NCBI RefSeq assembly: GCF_001270065.2
Contig: NZ_LFYT02000006.1
Coordinates: 62,001 to 126,000 of the forward strand
DNA length: 64,000 nucleotides
DNA from: Limnohabitans planktonicus II-D5
Lineage (GTDB): Bacteria; Pseudomonadota; Gammaproteobacteria; Burkholderiales; Burkholderiaceae_C
Direction of reading: 5' to 3'
Below are positions 36,784 through 45,489 of this stretch, piece by piece. Below the pieces are notes generated by a model that ran no database searches, was not told where the DNA came from, and saw nothing but the letters and a program-made list of their open reading frames with translations. Made by a program: the position numbers and the translations under genes. How positions within the stretch are numbered: position 1 is the stretch's first letter; each line of letters starts with the position of its first letter.

Positions 36784-37488
36784 TCAAATCGCCACCAACT
36801 GCTGAATATCCTTTTCCTTCATCTCACTGCCCGGCCCCCTGGCGATCACCTCGCCCCGCTCCATCACCAGATACTGGTCGGCCAGTTCTTCGGCAAAGTC
36901 GTAGTACTGCTCACACAGCAGCACCGCCATGCGCTGGCCTTGCAGGCCCACGTCGGCCAGTTGGCGGATCACGCGGCCGATGTCTTTGATGATGCTGGGC
37001 TGGATGCCCTCGGTGGGCTCGTCCAGAATCAGCAAACGCGGCTTGGCCGCCAGCGCTCGGGCAATGGCCAGTTGCTGTTGCTGACCGCCTGAGAGGTCAC
37101 CGCCACGGCGGTGCAGCATTTGTTTGAGCACCGGAAACAGTTTAAACAACTCAGGCGGGATCGGGGTGCCGCCGGGCTGCGTGGCCAGGCCCATCAGCAG
37201 GTTGTCTTCGACCGTCAGGCGAGCAAAGATTTCTCGGCCTTGGGGCACATAGCCAATGCCTGCTGCGGCGCGTTCGTAAGGCTTGGCGAGTGTCAGATCT
37301 TGGCCGTTCAGGCTCACTGTGCCGCTTTTGATCGGCACCAAACCCATGAGCGATTTGAGCAAGGTGGTTTTGCCCACGCCATTGCGGCCCAGCAGTACGG
37401 TGACTTGGCCTTGTACGGCGCTCAAACTCACATCGCGCAGGATGTGGGAGCCGCCGTAGTACTGATGGATGTTTTGAACTTCAAGCAT
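36784..37488 (-). CDS. urtE: Urea ABC transporter ATP-binding subunit UrtE
   Basis: A 234-residue ATPase of the LivF/UrtE type. Walker A GRNGVGKTT (34-42), the segment IGYVPQGREIFARLTVEDNL, signature LSGGQQQQ and Walker B LLILDEPTEGIQPSII are intact; the GIQPSII form is characteristic of UrtE rather than LivF. It is the last gene of the minus-strand urtABCDE operon. A pair of REP-like palindromes lies in the gap between it and urtD. Confidence 0.94.
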   Translation of the reverse strand: MLEVQNIHQYYGGSHILRDVSLSAVQGQVTVLLGRNGVGKTTLLKSLMGLVPIKSGTVSLNGQDLTLAKPYERAAAGIGYVPQGREIFARLTVEDNLLMGLATQPGGTPIPPELFKLFPVLKQMLHRRGGDLSGGQQQQLAIARALAAKPRLLILDEPTEGIQPSIIKDIGRVIRQLADVGLQGQRMAVLLCEQYYDFAEELADQYLVMERGEVIARGPGSEMKEKDIQQLVAI

Positions 37489-37502
37489 GTTTCACTCTTT
37501 GA

Positions 37503-37572
37503 GTAGGTCGGACCTTCAGGTCCGACACAAGGTTTATCGCTGCACATGTCGGAGCTGAAGCTCCGACCTACA
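37503..37572. repeat. REP-like palindrome pair between urtE and urtD
   Basis: Two related palindromic units in inverted orientation: GTAGGTCGGACC-TTCA-GGTCCGACA (37503-37527) and TGTCGGAG-CTGAAG-CTCCGACCTACA (37547-37572). Each can fold alone and the two can pair with each other. Related units occur at 41268 and 47552. Their position in a operon gap fits transcript-stabilising REP/BIME elements. Confidence 0.7.
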
Positions 37573-37606
37573 AGAACCCGTGCCTGTCGTAGAGCACCAC
37601 ATCCCA

Positions 37607-38482
37607 TCACCGCCCCAAATAAACCTCAATCACCCGCTCGTCGGCCTGCACCTGATCAAGTGTGCCCTGGGCCAGCACAGAGCCGTCGCACAGCACGGTG
37701 ACGATGTCGGAGATGGTGCGGATGAAGCTCATGTCGTGCTCCACCACCATCAACGAGTGCTGGCCCTTGAGCGTCAAAAACAACTCGGCGGTGCGCTCGG
37801 TCTCGTGGTCGGTCATGCCAGCCACGGGCTCATCGAGCAGCAACAACTTGGGGTCTTGCATGAGCAGCATGCCGATCTCCAGCCACTGCTTTTGGCCGTG
37901 GCTGAGCACACCGGCCAGTGTGCTGACGCTGCCTGCCAAATGGATGGTGTGCACCACTTCGGCCAGGCGGTCTGACTGCGCCGAGTCGAGCTTGAAGAAC
38001 ATCGAGGCTTTCACGCCTTTGTGGGTCTTCAAGGCCAGCTCCAGGTTTTCAAACACCGTCAGGTGCTCGAACACCGTGGGTTTTTGGAACTTGCGGCCAA
38101 TGCCCAATTGCGCGATCTCGGGTTCGTTGTGGCGCAGCAAGTCGATGGTGCTGCCAAAGAACACGCTGCCTTCGTCAGGACGGGTCTTGCCGGTGATGAT
38201 GTCCATCATCGTGGTCTTGCCCGCGCCGTTGGGGCCAATGATGCAACGCAGCTCGCCGGGTGCGATGTCGAGCGACAGCTTGTTGATGGCCTTGAAGCCG
38301 TCAAAGCTCACGCTCACGTCTTCCAGATAAAGGATGCGGCCATGGGTCACATCCACTTCGTTGGCGTCTTGCACCACGCGGCCATAGCCTGCGCTGCGGC
38401 CGCCGGACTCGGTCGATTGGCTCACCAGCTTGGCGTGTTCGGCCACGCGCTGGGCCCCTTTTTGCAAGAGATCGGGCGTCAT
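37607..38482 (-). CDS. urtD: Urea ABC transporter ATP-binding subunit UrtD
   Basis: A 291-residue LivG-type ATPase with Walker A GPNGAGKTT, the segment ELRCIIGPNGAGKTTMMDIITGKTRPDEG, signature LSHGQKQWLEIGMLLMQDPKLLLLDEPVAGMTDHE and the H-loop MVVEHDM. SHGQKQWLEIGM and EPVAGMTD are typical of UrtD. The first 45 residues are an extra N-terminal extension of polar sequence. Its start overlaps the urtC stop codon (ATGA). Works with UrtE to drive urea import. Confidence 0.94.
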   Translation of the reverse strand: MTPDLLQKGAQRVAEHAKLVSQSTESGGRSAGYGRVVQDANEVDVTHGRILYLEDVSVSFDGFKAINKLSLDIAPGELRCIIGPNGAGKTTMMDIITGKTRPDEGSVFFGSTIDLLRHNEPEIAQLGIGRKFQKPTVFEHLTVFENLELALKTHKGVKASMFFKLDSAQSDRLAEVVHTIHLAGSVSTLAGVLSHGQKQWLEIGMLLMQDPKLLLLDEPVAGMTDHETERTAELFLTLKGQHSLMVVEHDMSFIRTISDIVTVLCDGSVLAQGTLDQVQADERVIEVYLGR

Positions 38483-39609
38483 GCAGCACCGCCTTTTTTC
38501 ATCAGTGTCTTGGCCTTGATCTTGGCGATCAGACCCACCACGCCTTGCGGCAAATACAAGGTCACCGCAATGAACAGCGCACCCAAAAAGTACAACCAGA
38601 TTTCAGGGGCCGTGACCGTCAACCAGCTCTTGGCCCCGTTGACGAGAAATGCCCCCACAATCGGGCCGATCAAGGTGCCGCGACCTCCTACAGCGGCCCA
38701 CACCGCGATCTCGATCGAGTTGGCAGCGCTCATCTCGCCCGGGTTGATGATGCCCACTTGCGGCACATACAATGCGCCAGCGATGCCACACATCACGGCC
38801 GAGATCACCCAGATGCTCAGCTTGTAAGGCAGTGGCGAATAACCCGAAAACATGACCCGCGTTTCGGCATCACGAATGGCCATCAGCACACGCCCATATT
38901 TGCTGCCCACCAACCAGCGCGAGAACAGATAAAAACCCAGCAGCGTCAAACCGGTGATCACAAACAGAACCATGCGCATGTTGGGTGTCGCGATGGGCAG
39001 GTCGAGAATGCGCTTGAAGTCGGTGAAGCCGTTATTGCCACCAAAGCCGGTTTCGTTGCGGAAAAACAGCAGCATCGCCGCGTAGGTCATGGCCTGGGTG
39101 ATGATGGAGAAATACACCCCTTTGATGCGCGAGCGGAAAGCAAAATAGCCGAACACAAAGGCGATGAAACCGGGCACGAGCACCACCAGCAGCACGGTGG
39201 CGATGAAGCTGTCCGACAGCGTCCAGTGCCAAGGCAATTCTTTCCAATCCAGGAAGACCATGAAGTCGGGCAAGTTGCTTTTGTAGTTGCCGTCTTGCCC
39301 GATCTGGCGCATGAGGTACATGCCCATCACATAGCCGCCTAAAGCGAAGAACAATCCGTGGCCCAGCGACAAAATGCCGGTGTAGCCCCAAATCAGGTCC
39401 ATGGCCAGGGCGCAGATGGCGTAGCACATGATCTTGCCGATCAGGGCGATGGCGTAATCACTCAAATGGAAAGAGCTGCCCGCAGGCACCAGAAGGTTGA
39501 GCACCGGGGCCAACACACCGACCACGATCAGCGCCAGCAAGAACACCGACCAGGCCTTGCGGGTGAGCAAAGGGGCGGCTTGGGGTAATGAGAATTTCGT
39601 CATGTTCAT
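38479..39609 (-). CDS. urtC: Urea ABC transporter permease UrtC
   Basis: A 376-residue LivM-type permease with about ten transmembrane segments. Characteristic segments are MDLIWGYTGILSLGHGLFFALGGYVMGMYLM, FRNETGFGGNNGFTDFKRILD and AIRDAETRVMFSGYSPLPYKLSIWVISAVMCGIAGALYVPQVGIINPGEM; the long loop after the second segment (QIGQDGNYKSNLPDFMVFLDWKELPW) is typical of UrtC. The start MNMTKF at 39609 lies 8 bases after the urtB stop. Confidence 0.94.
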   Translation of the reverse strand: MNMTKFSLPQAAPLLTRKAWSVFLLALIVVGVLAPVLNLLVPAGSSFHLSDYAIALIGKIMCYAICALAMDLIWGYTGILSLGHGLFFALGGYVMGMYLMRQIGQDGNYKSNLPDFMVFLDWKELPWHWTLSDSFIATVLLVVLVPGFIAFVFGYFAFRSRIKGVYFSIITQAMTYAAMLLFFRNETGFGGNNGFTDFKRILDLPIATPNMRMVLFVITGLTLLGFYLFSRWLVGSKYGRVLMAIRDAETRVMFSGYSPLPYKLSIWVISAVMCGIAGALYVPQVGIINPGEMSAANSIEIAVWAAVGGRGTLIGPIVGAFLVNGAKSWLTVTAPEIWLYFLGALFIAVTLYLPQGVVGLIAKIKAKTLMKKGGAA

Positions 39610-39617
39610 GCCCCTAT

Positions 39618-41201
39618 TCACGCCTCGGCGCTGCGACCCTTCATCGCGAAGATGCCCTGCGGCCGCTTCTGGATGAAGATGATGATGAACACCAGCACAC
39701 AAATTTTGGCCAATACGGCACCAGTCCAGCCTTCGAGTAACTTGTTGGCCAAACCCAGACCCAGTGCGGCATACACGGTACCGGCTAACTGGCCCACGCC
39801 GCCCAGCACCACCACCATGAACGAGTCCACGATGTAGCTTTGTCCCAGATCCGGCCCCACGTTGCCCACCTGGCTCAGGGCGCAACCGGCCAGCCCCGCA
39901 ATGCCCGATCCCAATGCAAACGCATAGGTGTCGATGCGGGCGGTGTTGACGCCCATGCACGAGGCCACGGGGCGGTTTTGCGTGACGCCACGCACAAACA
40001 GACCCAGGCGCGTTTTGCCAATCAAAAGCGCCATCGCGATCAGCACAGCCGCAGCGAACACGATGATCAGCACCCGGTTCCAAGGCAATTGCAAATTGGG
40101 CAGCAATTGCAGCGAGCCGCTCATCCAGGCGGGGTTTTCCACACCCACGTTTTGCGCGCCAAACAGGCTGCGCACGCCTTGCATGAGCACCAAGCTGATG
40201 CCCCAGGTGGCCAGCAGCGTTTCCAGTGGACGGCCATACAAATGCTTGAGCACGGTGCGCTCCATCACGGCCCCCACCAAGGCCGAGGACATGAATGCTA
40301 AAGGCACCGCCGCCAGCAAATACCAGTCAAAAGCACCCGGCAAGTATTGGCGAAACGCCGCTTGCACCACGTAGGTGGCGTAGGCGCCGATCATCATCAG
40401 CTCGCCGTGCGCCATGTTGATCACGCCCATCAGGCCGTAGGTGATGGCCAGGCCCAGCGCCACCAGCAGCAAGATGGAGCCCAAACTGGCCCCTGTGAAC
40501 AAGGTGCCCAAGCGCTCGCCCCAGCGCAGGCTTTGCTGCACAGCGGCCAATGAGGTCTCAATTTGTTTTTTGACCGAAGGGTCTTGTTCCTCGGCCAAGC
40601 GCTGGTTGAGCAAGAGCAACGTTTCGGGTTGCCGACTGGCCGCCAATTCCTGCGCAGCCATCAAGCGGTCATTGGGGCCCTCGCTGCTGAGCAAGGCAGC
40701 CGCAAGGGCTTGTCGCACCAAACTCTTAACGGTCTCGTCTGGCTCGGTGGACAGCGCTTTGTCGAGCAAGGGCGCACGGCTGGCGTCGGGCTCTTTGAGC
40801 AGCAACAAGGCGGCCAGGCGGCGCACCTTCACATCCGGGCTGAACAACTTGAGCGCTGCCAAGGCGGTGTCGAGTTCGCCCCGCAGGCGGTTGTTGAGCA
40901 TCACGTCTTCGGCATCATCGGGCACGGGGACCGATTGGCCGGTGACCGGGTCTGTGCCCTGGCCATCGCGGACCATGATCACCTGGTTCTTGCTGATTTT
41001 GACAACATCGTCCGACAGCGCCTGCAGGTAAACCGCCGTTTTTTCATCGCCCTGAGCCACCGCTTTGGCCAAGGCTTCCACACGCGCATCGCTGTCTCCG
41101 ATCGCCATGCCACGGGCCTCCTGAACCGTCAGGGCATGCGCAGCCGTCAGGCCCCACACGGTACTGACGATCAACGCGCCTTTCACCATCCATTTTTTCA
41201 T
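39618..41201 (-). CDS. urtB: Urea ABC transporter permease UrtB with N-terminal periplasmic-type extension
   Basis: A 527-residue protein. The C-terminal 290 residues are a LivH-type permease (ITYGLMGVINMAHGELMMIGAYATYVVQ, GVTQNRPVASCMGVNTARIDTYAFALGSGIAGLAGCAL). The first 230 residues carry a signal-like segment (MKKWMVKGALIVSTVWGLTAAHAL) and a helical repeat region, an extension known in many proteobacterial UrtB proteins. ATG 41201 has AGAG at good spacing; ATG 41210 is an alternative start. A hairpin separates it from urtA, so expression may be lower than that of the binding protein. Confidence 0.93.
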   Translation of the reverse strand: MKKWMVKGALIVSTVWGLTAAHALTVQEARGMAIGDSDARVEALAKAVAQGDEKTAVYLQALSDDVVKISKNQVIMVRDGQGTDPVTGQSVPVPDDAEDVMLNNRLRGELDTALAALKLFSPDVKVRRLAALLLLKEPDASRAPLLDKALSTEPDETVKSLVRQALAAALLSSEGPNDRLMAAQELAASRQPETLLLLNQRLAEEQDPSVKKQIETSLAAVQQSLRWGERLGTLFTGASLGSILLLVALGLAITYGLMGVINMAHGELMMIGAYATYVVQAAFRQYLPGAFDWYLLAAVPLAFMSSALVGAVMERTVLKHLYGRPLETLLATWGISLVLMQGVRSLFGAQNVGVENPAWMSGSLQLLPNLQLPWNRVLIIVFAAAVLIAMALLIGKTRLGLFVRGVTQNRPVASCMGVNTARIDTYAFALGSGIAGLAGCALSQVGNVGPDLGQSYIVDSFMVVVLGGVGQLAGTVYAALGLGLANKLLEGWTGAVLAKICVLVFIIIFIQKRPQGIFAMKGRSAEA

Positions 41202-41267
41202 TTTGATCATCTCTTGGTCGGACAAAGATCTGCCTCTTGGCTCTGGGCAGTGGCCTCTGCTACCGTT

Positions 41268-41296
41268 CATGTCGGGGCTAAAGCCACCGACCTACA
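41268..41296. repeat. REP-like palindrome unit between urtA and urtB
   Basis: CATGTCGGGGCTAAAGCC followed by ACCGACCTACA repeats the consensus seen at 37545 and 47601 with one base change in the loop. A single unit. Confidence 0.65.
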
Positions 41297-41315
41297 AAAA
41301 GAATTCGACATCTGG

Positions 41316-41345
41316 AAAAAGGGAGGGACTGCGTCCTCCCTTTTT
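41316..41345 (-). terminator. Intercistronic hairpin after urtA
   Basis: AAAAAGGGAGG (41316-41326) and CCTCCCTTTTT (41335-41345) form a perfect 11-bp stem with an 8-base loop; on the minus strand the downstream arm ends in T-rich sequence complementary to the A-run. It lies 18 bases past the urtA stop and probably acts as a partial terminator or 3' stabiliser, giving more binding protein than permease. Confidence 0.65.
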
Positions 41346-41363
41346 CAGAACGCTTTCAATCGA

Positions 41364-42644
41364 TCACTTTTTGACAGGTTCGTCCGGCTTGACGTCGTTG
41401 CCAGGGATGTAAGGGCTCCAGGGCTTGGCTTTGACGGGGCCGGGTGTCTTCCACACCACGTTGAACTGGCCATCGGCCTTGATCTCGCCGATGAACACCG
41501 ACTTGTGCAGGTGGTGGTTTTTCTCGTCCATCTTGCTGGTGATGCCGCTGGGCGCCTTGAAGGTCTGACCGGCCATGGCCGCGATCACTTTGTCGGTGTC
41601 GGTGGTCTTGGCTTTTTCAACCGCTTGCTTCCACATGTTGATACCGATGTACGTGGCTTCCATGGGGTCGTTGGTGAGAGGCTTGTCTTTGTGGCCAGGG
41701 ATGTTTTTGGCCTTGGCGTAGGCTGCCCACTTTTTGGTGAACTCGTCGTTGGCAGGGTTCTTGATGCTCATGAAGTAGTTCCATGCCGCCAAGTGACCGA
41801 CCAAGGGCTTGGTGTCCACGCCGCGCAGCTCTTCTTCACCCACCGAGAAGGCCACCACGGGCACGTCTTTGGCCTTCAGGCCAGCATTGCCCAGCTCTTT
41901 GTAGAAAGGCACGTTGGAGTCACCGTTGATGGTGGACACCACCGCGGTCTTGCCACCGGCAGAAAACTTCTTCACATCGGCCACGATGGTCTGGTAATCG
42001 CTGTGACCAAACGGGGTGTATTTTTCGTCGATGTCTTTGTCGGCCACGCCTTTGCTTTTCAGGTAAGCACGCAAGATTTTGTTGGTGGTGCGGGGGTACA
42101 CATAGTCGGTGCCCAGCAAAACCCATCGCTTGGCAGCGCCGCCTTCTTTGCTCATCAGGTAATCGACAGCTGGGATGGCCTGCTGGTTGGGCGCAGCACC
42201 TGTGTAGAACACGTTTTTGCTGAGCTCTTCACCTTCGTACTGCACGGGGTAGAACAGCAGGCCGTTCATTTCTTCGACGACCGGCAGCACCGATTTGCGC
42301 GACACCGAAGTCCAGCAACCGAAGATGACCGAGACTTTGTCCTGGCCGAGCAGCTGTTTGGTTTTTTCAGCAAACAAAGGCCAGTTGGAAGCCGGGTCCA
42401 CGATCACGGGCTCGAGCTTTTTGCCCAGCACGCCGCCCTTGGCATTGATCTCGTCGATGGCCATGAGCACAGTGTCTTTGAGCACCGTCTCGGAAATGGC
42501 CATGGTGCCTGACAGGCTGTGCAGCACGCCGACTTTGATGGTGTTGCCCGCTTGCGCTTGGGCTTGGTTTGCAAAACTCAGGCTTCCAGCCACAATGGCT
42601 GCAGCAGTCGCGAGGGCTTTGAGGTTGCCACGGCGGTTCATCAT
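41364..42644 (-). CDS. urtA: Urea ABC transporter substrate-binding protein UrtA
   Basis: A 426-residue periplasmic binding protein with a signal peptide (cleavage around ANQAQAQA, residue 31). The UrtA-type sequence IKVGVLHSLSGTMAISETVLKDTVLMAIDEINAKGGVLGKKLEPVIVDPASNWPLFAEK and the motif VIFGCWTSVSRKSVLPVVEEMNGLLFYPVQYEGEE are clear. It binds urea and related amides for UrtBCDE. GGAG precedes its start. A near-perfect sigma54 promoter lies about 70 bases upstream, so expression should rise under nitrogen limitation. Confidence 0.95.
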   Translation of the reverse strand: MMNRRGNLKALATAAAIVAGSLSFANQAQAQAGNTIKVGVLHSLSGTMAISETVLKDTVLMAIDEINAKGGVLGKKLEPVIVDPASNWPLFAEKTKQLLGQDKVSVIFGCWTSVSRKSVLPVVEEMNGLLFYPVQYEGEELSKNVFYTGAAPNQQAIPAVDYLMSKEGGAAKRWVLLGTDYVYPRTTNKILRAYLKSKGVADKDIDEKYTPFGHSDYQTIVADVKKFSAGGKTAVVSTINGDSNVPFYKELGNAGLKAKDVPVVAFSVGEEELRGVDTKPLVGHLAAWNYFMSIKNPANDEFTKKWAAYAKAKNIPGHKDKPLTNDPMEATYIGINMWKQAVEKAKTTDTDKVIAAMAGQTFKAPSGITSKMDEKNHHLHKSVFIGEIKADGQFNVVWKTPGPVKAKPWSPYIPGNDVKPDEPVKK

Positions 42645-42713
42645 GTGATCACTCCAATCAGGTTAAGGATGTTTGAAAAAACAAGCGGAGACTTGCAACG
42701 CTGCTTCAACCCT

Positions 42714-42729
42714 TGCAAGCGCCGTGCCA
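42714..42729 (-). promoter_or_regulatory. Sigma54 promoter for urtABCDE
   Basis: On the minus strand TGGCACGGCGCTTGCA matches the sigma54 consensus TGGCACG-N4-TTGCA at every fixed position, with GG and GC 10 bases apart. A transcript would start about 60 bases before the urtA start codon. Confidence 0.85.
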
Positions 42730-42748
42730 AGTTTTCAAAAAGCCCAGA

Positions 42749-42766
42749 TGCACCAGAAAATGTTCA
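42749..42766. promoter_or_regulatory. NtrC-like binding site between the divergent urt and ure promoters
   Basis: TGCACCAGAAAATGTTCA has one perfect NtrC half-site (GCACCA) and a degenerate partner (TGTTCA) at the standard 5-base spacing. It lies between the two sigma54-type promoters, where a shared enhancer would be useful. Confidence 0.45.
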
Positions 42767-42803
42767 AGCCCCTTCCCGGGAAAAACACGCACTCCCTATA
42801 AAG

Positions 42804-42819
42804 AGGCACGCTCTTTGCT
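42804..42819 (+). promoter_or_regulatory. Sigma54-type promoter for ureA operon
   Basis: AGGCACGCTCTTTGCT has GG (42805-42806) and GC (42817-42818) exactly 10 bases apart, with GGCACG and TTTGCT as good -24 and -12 boxes; only the leading T is replaced by A. It lies about 45 bases upstream of the ureA start codon. Confidence 0.7.
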
Positions 42820-42864
42820 ACATTGACAACACTTCATCCATTCCTTTTCAAAGCACGCACCAAA

Positions 42865-43167
42865 ATGGAACTCACCCCCCGAGAAAAAGACAAACTGCTG
42901 ATCTTCACGGCGGCACTTTTGGCCGAGCGCCGCAAGGCACGGGGCCTGAAGCTCAACTACCCCGAATCCATCGCACTCATCAGCGCCGCCGTCATGGAAG
43001 GGGCACGCGACGGCAAGACCGTGGCCCAACTCATGAGCGAAGGTCGCACCGTGTTGACGCGTGCCGACGTCATGGATGGCATCGCTGAAATGATCCCCGA
43101 CATCCAGGTCGAAGCGACTTTTCCGGACGGCACCAAATTGGTGACCGTGCACCAACCCATTGTCTAA
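42865..43167 (+). CDS. ureA: Urease subunit gamma
   Basis: At 100 residues it is the standard gamma subunit. The start [50 protein letters not shown] and the segment [20 protein letters not shown] are diagnostic. It forms the (UreABC)3 urease apoenzyme in the cytoplasm. First gene of the plus-strand urease operon, 220 bases from the divergent urtA. Confidence 0.97.
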   Translation: MELTPREKDKLLIFTAALLAERRKARGLKLNYPESIALISAAVMEGARDGKTVAQLMSEGRTVLTRADVMDGIAEMIPDIQVEATFPDGTKLVTVHQPIV

Positions 43168-43185
43168 ACACACCCAGGAGCCGCC

Positions 43186-43356
43186 ATGAAAAAATTTGCA
43201 TTCACTTTGTCTTTGGCTTTCACACAGTTGGCCAACACCGCATGGGCGCACGATGGGCACGGCCTAGGCGGCACCCATTGGCACGCCACCGATGTGCTGG
43301 GTTTTATCGCCGCCGCCGCGGTGCTGGCGGTGGCTGTTTACTTCGGCAAGAAGTGA
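43186..43356 (+). CDS. 56-residue exported/membrane His-rich peptide between ureA and ureB
   Basis: A short open frame with a strong upstream AGGAG, ending 7 bases before the ureB start. It reads as a signal-like segment ([21 protein letters not shown]), a histidine-rich stretch ([15 protein letters not shown]) and a hydrophobic segment ([18 protein letters not shown]) ending in KK. It would be a small inner-membrane protein with a periplasmic His cluster. HupE/UreJ nickel permeases occupy this position in some Burkholderiales and start with a similar His motif, so it may be a reduced relative involved in nickel handling; that is inference. Confidence 0.7.
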   Translation: MKKFAFTLSLAFTQLANTAWAHDGHGLGGTHWHATDVLGFIAAAAVLAVAVYFGKK

Positions 43357-43363
43357 GCCCCGC

Positions 43364-43669
43364 ATGACTCCCGGAGAACTTTTGATTGACCCCGGCCAGC
43401 ACGCATTGAACGTGGGCCGCCGCACCTGCACCCTGGTGGTGCAAAACGCCAGTGACCGCCCGATTCAGGTGGGCTCGCATTACCACTTTGCCGAGACCAA
43501 CGGCGGCCTGAGCTTTGACCGCGCTGCTGCGCGTGGCATGCGCTTGAACATTGCATCGGGTACAGCGGTGCGCTTTGAACCCGGCCAGCAGCGCACGGTG
43601 GAACTGGTCGACTATGCGGGTGACCGCGTGGTGTATGGCTTTCGCGGCTTAACGCAAGGGAAACTCTGA
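43364..43669 (+). CDS. ureB: Urease subunit beta
   Basis: A 101-residue beta subunit: [16 protein letters not shown] at the start, [15 protein letters not shown] in the middle and [25 protein letters not shown] near the end are conserved. It stops two bases before ureC starts. Part of the nickel urease complex that hydrolyses urea to ammonia and carbamate. Confidence 0.97.
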   Translation: MTPGELLIDPGQHALNVGRRTCTLVVQNASDRPIQVGSHYHFAETNGGLSFDRAAARGMRLNIASGTAVRFEPGQQRTVELVDYAGDRVVYGFRGLTQGKL

Positions 43670-43670
43670 C

Positions 43671-45389
43671 ATGGCCCACATCGACAAACGCGCTTATGCC
43701 GAAATGTTCGGCCCCACAGTGGGTGACCGGGTTCGCCTGGCCGACACGGCTTTGGTCATCGAGGTCGAAAAGGACTTCACCCTGCAAGCGGGCGGCTACG
43801 GTGAAGAAGTCAAGTTCGGCGGCGGCAAGACCATCCGCGATGGCATGTCGCAATCACAAAGGACTAACGCCGAGGGCGCGATGGACTGCGTGCTCACCAA
43901 CGCGCTCATCATCGACCACTGGGGCATCGTCAAAGCCGACATCGGTCTGCGCGGCAACCGCATTGCCGCCATTGGCAAGGCGGGCAACCCTGACACACAG
44001 CCGGGGGTGGACATCATCATCGGACCCGGCACAGAGATCATCAGCTGCGAAGGCCTGATCGTCACCGCTGGCGGCATCGACTCACACATCCACTTCATCG
44101 CGCCCCAGCAGATTGCCGAGGCCCTGGCCAGCGGTGTGACCACCATGCTGGGTGGCGGCACGGGCCCGGCCACCGGCACCTTTGCCACCACCTGCACACC
44201 CGGGCCCTTCAACATCGAGCGCATGATGCAAGCGGCCGATGCTTTTGCGATGAACATTGGTTTTCTGGGCAAGGGCAACGCCAGCTTGCCTGCCGCGCTG
44301 CACGAGCAAATCAATGCGGGTGCGATTGGCCTCAAGCTCCACGAAGACTGGGGCACCACGCCTGCGGCCATCGACAACTGCCTGAGCGTGGCCGAAGAAA
44401 CCGACACGCAAGTGGCCATCCACACCGACACGCTCAACGAATCGGGCTTTGTGGAAGACACCGTGGCCGCCTTCAAGGGCCGCACCATCCACACCTTCCA
44501 CACCGAAGGCGCAGGCGGTGGGCACGCGCCCGACATCTTGAAAGTGGTGGGCGAAGCCAATGTGCTGCCGTCTTCGACCAACCCCACACGCCCCTACACC
44601 ATCAACACACTCGACGAGCATGTGGACATGCTCATGGTCTGCCACCATCTGGACCCGGCGATTGCCGAGGACCTGGCCTTTGCCGAAAGCCGCATCCGCA
44701 AGGAAACGATTGCGGCCGAAGACATCCTGCACGACCTGGGCGCCATCAGCATGATGAGCAGCGACAGCCAAGCCATGGGGCGGGTGGGCGAAGTCATCAT
44801 CCGCACCTGGCAGACCGCGCACAAAATGAAGCAGCAGCGCGGCAGCCTGCCCGGCGACACCGACCGCCACGACAACGCCCGCGTGAAACGCTACATCGCC
44901 AAATACACCATCAACCCCGCCATCGCACACGGCATCAGCCATGAAGTGGGCAGCATTGAGGTGGGCAAGTGGGCCGATCTGGTGATCTGGAAGCCGGCCT
45001 TCTTTGGTGTCAAACCCGCCCTCATCATGAAAGGCGGCTTCATCGCGCTGGCCGCCATGGGCGACCCCAACGCGTCCATCCCTACACCACAACCGGTGCA
45101 CTACCGCCCCATGTTTGGCAGCTTTGGCGGTGCGCTGTCACGCGGCTCGCTGACCTTTGTCTCGCAAGCGGGTTGGCAGGCGGGCGTGGGTGCACGTTAT
45201 GGCCTGCAAAAAACCTTGTCGGCCGTGAAAAACATCCGCAAGGTGGGTAAGCGCGACATGATCCACAATGACTACGCGCCCCGCATGGAAGTCGATGCAC
45301 AGACCTATGCGGTGCGTGCCGACGGCCAACTGCTGGTGTGCGAACCGGCCACCAGCCTGCCCATGACACAACGCTACTTTTTGTTCTGA
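43671..45389 (+). CDS. ureC: Urease subunit alpha (catalytic)
   Basis: A 572-residue amidohydrolase that carries the two-nickel site. Visible are the nickel ligands HIHFIAPQ, the carbamylated lysine in [12 protein letters not shown] (about residue 222), [10 protein letters not shown], the flap segment [50 protein letters not shown], and the C-terminal YFLF. All key residues are intact, so the enzyme should be active. ureE starts 100 bases later, past a long inverted repeat. Confidence 0.98.
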   Translation: MAHIDKRAYAEMFGPTVGDRVRLADTALVIEVEKDFTLQAGGYGEEVKFGGGKTIRDGMSQSQRTNAEGAMDCVLTNALIIDHWGIVKADIGLRGNRIAAIGKAGNPDTQPGVDIIIGPGTEIISCEGLIVTAGGIDSHIHFIAPQQIAEALASGVTTMLGGGTGPATGTFATTCTPGPFNIERMMQAADAFAMNIGFLGKGNASLPAALHEQINAGAIGLKLHEDWGTTPAAIDNCLSVAEETDTQVAIHTDTLNESGFVEDTVAAFKGRTIHTFHTEGAGGGHAPDILKVVGEANVLPSSTNPTRPYTINTLDEHVDMLMVCHHLDPAIAEDLAFAESRIRKETIAAEDILHDLGAISMMSSDSQAMGRVGEVIIRTWQTAHKMKQQRGSLPGDTDRHDNARVKRYIAKYTINPAIAHGISHEVGSIEVGKWADLVIWKPAFFGVKPALIMKGGFIALAAMGDPNASIPTPQPVHYRPMFGSFGGALSRGSLTFVSQAGWQAGVGARYGLQKTLSAVKNIRKVGKRDMIHNDYAPRMEVDAQTYAVRADGQLLVCEPATSLPMTQRYFLF

Positions 45390-45400
45390 AAGAAACTCTA

Positions 45401-45477
45401 TGCAGGAGCCCACCCCGTGGGCGATGGGCGTGGCACACGCCCCACAAAACCATCACCCACAGGGGTGGGCTCCTGCA
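45401..45477. repeat. 77-bp inverted repeat between ureC and ureE
   Basis: The left arm begins TGCAGGAGCCCACCCC and the right arm ends GGGGTGGGCTCCTGCA; arms of about 27 bases are nearly perfect complements (with GTGGGCGATGG opposite CCATCACCCAC), leaving a loop of about 22 bases that holds its own small inverted repeat (GGCGTGG/CCACGCC-like). It resembles REP-type stem-loops and would put a strong hairpin inside the ure mRNA. Confidence 0.75.
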
Positions 45478-45489
45478 AAACCAAGACCC

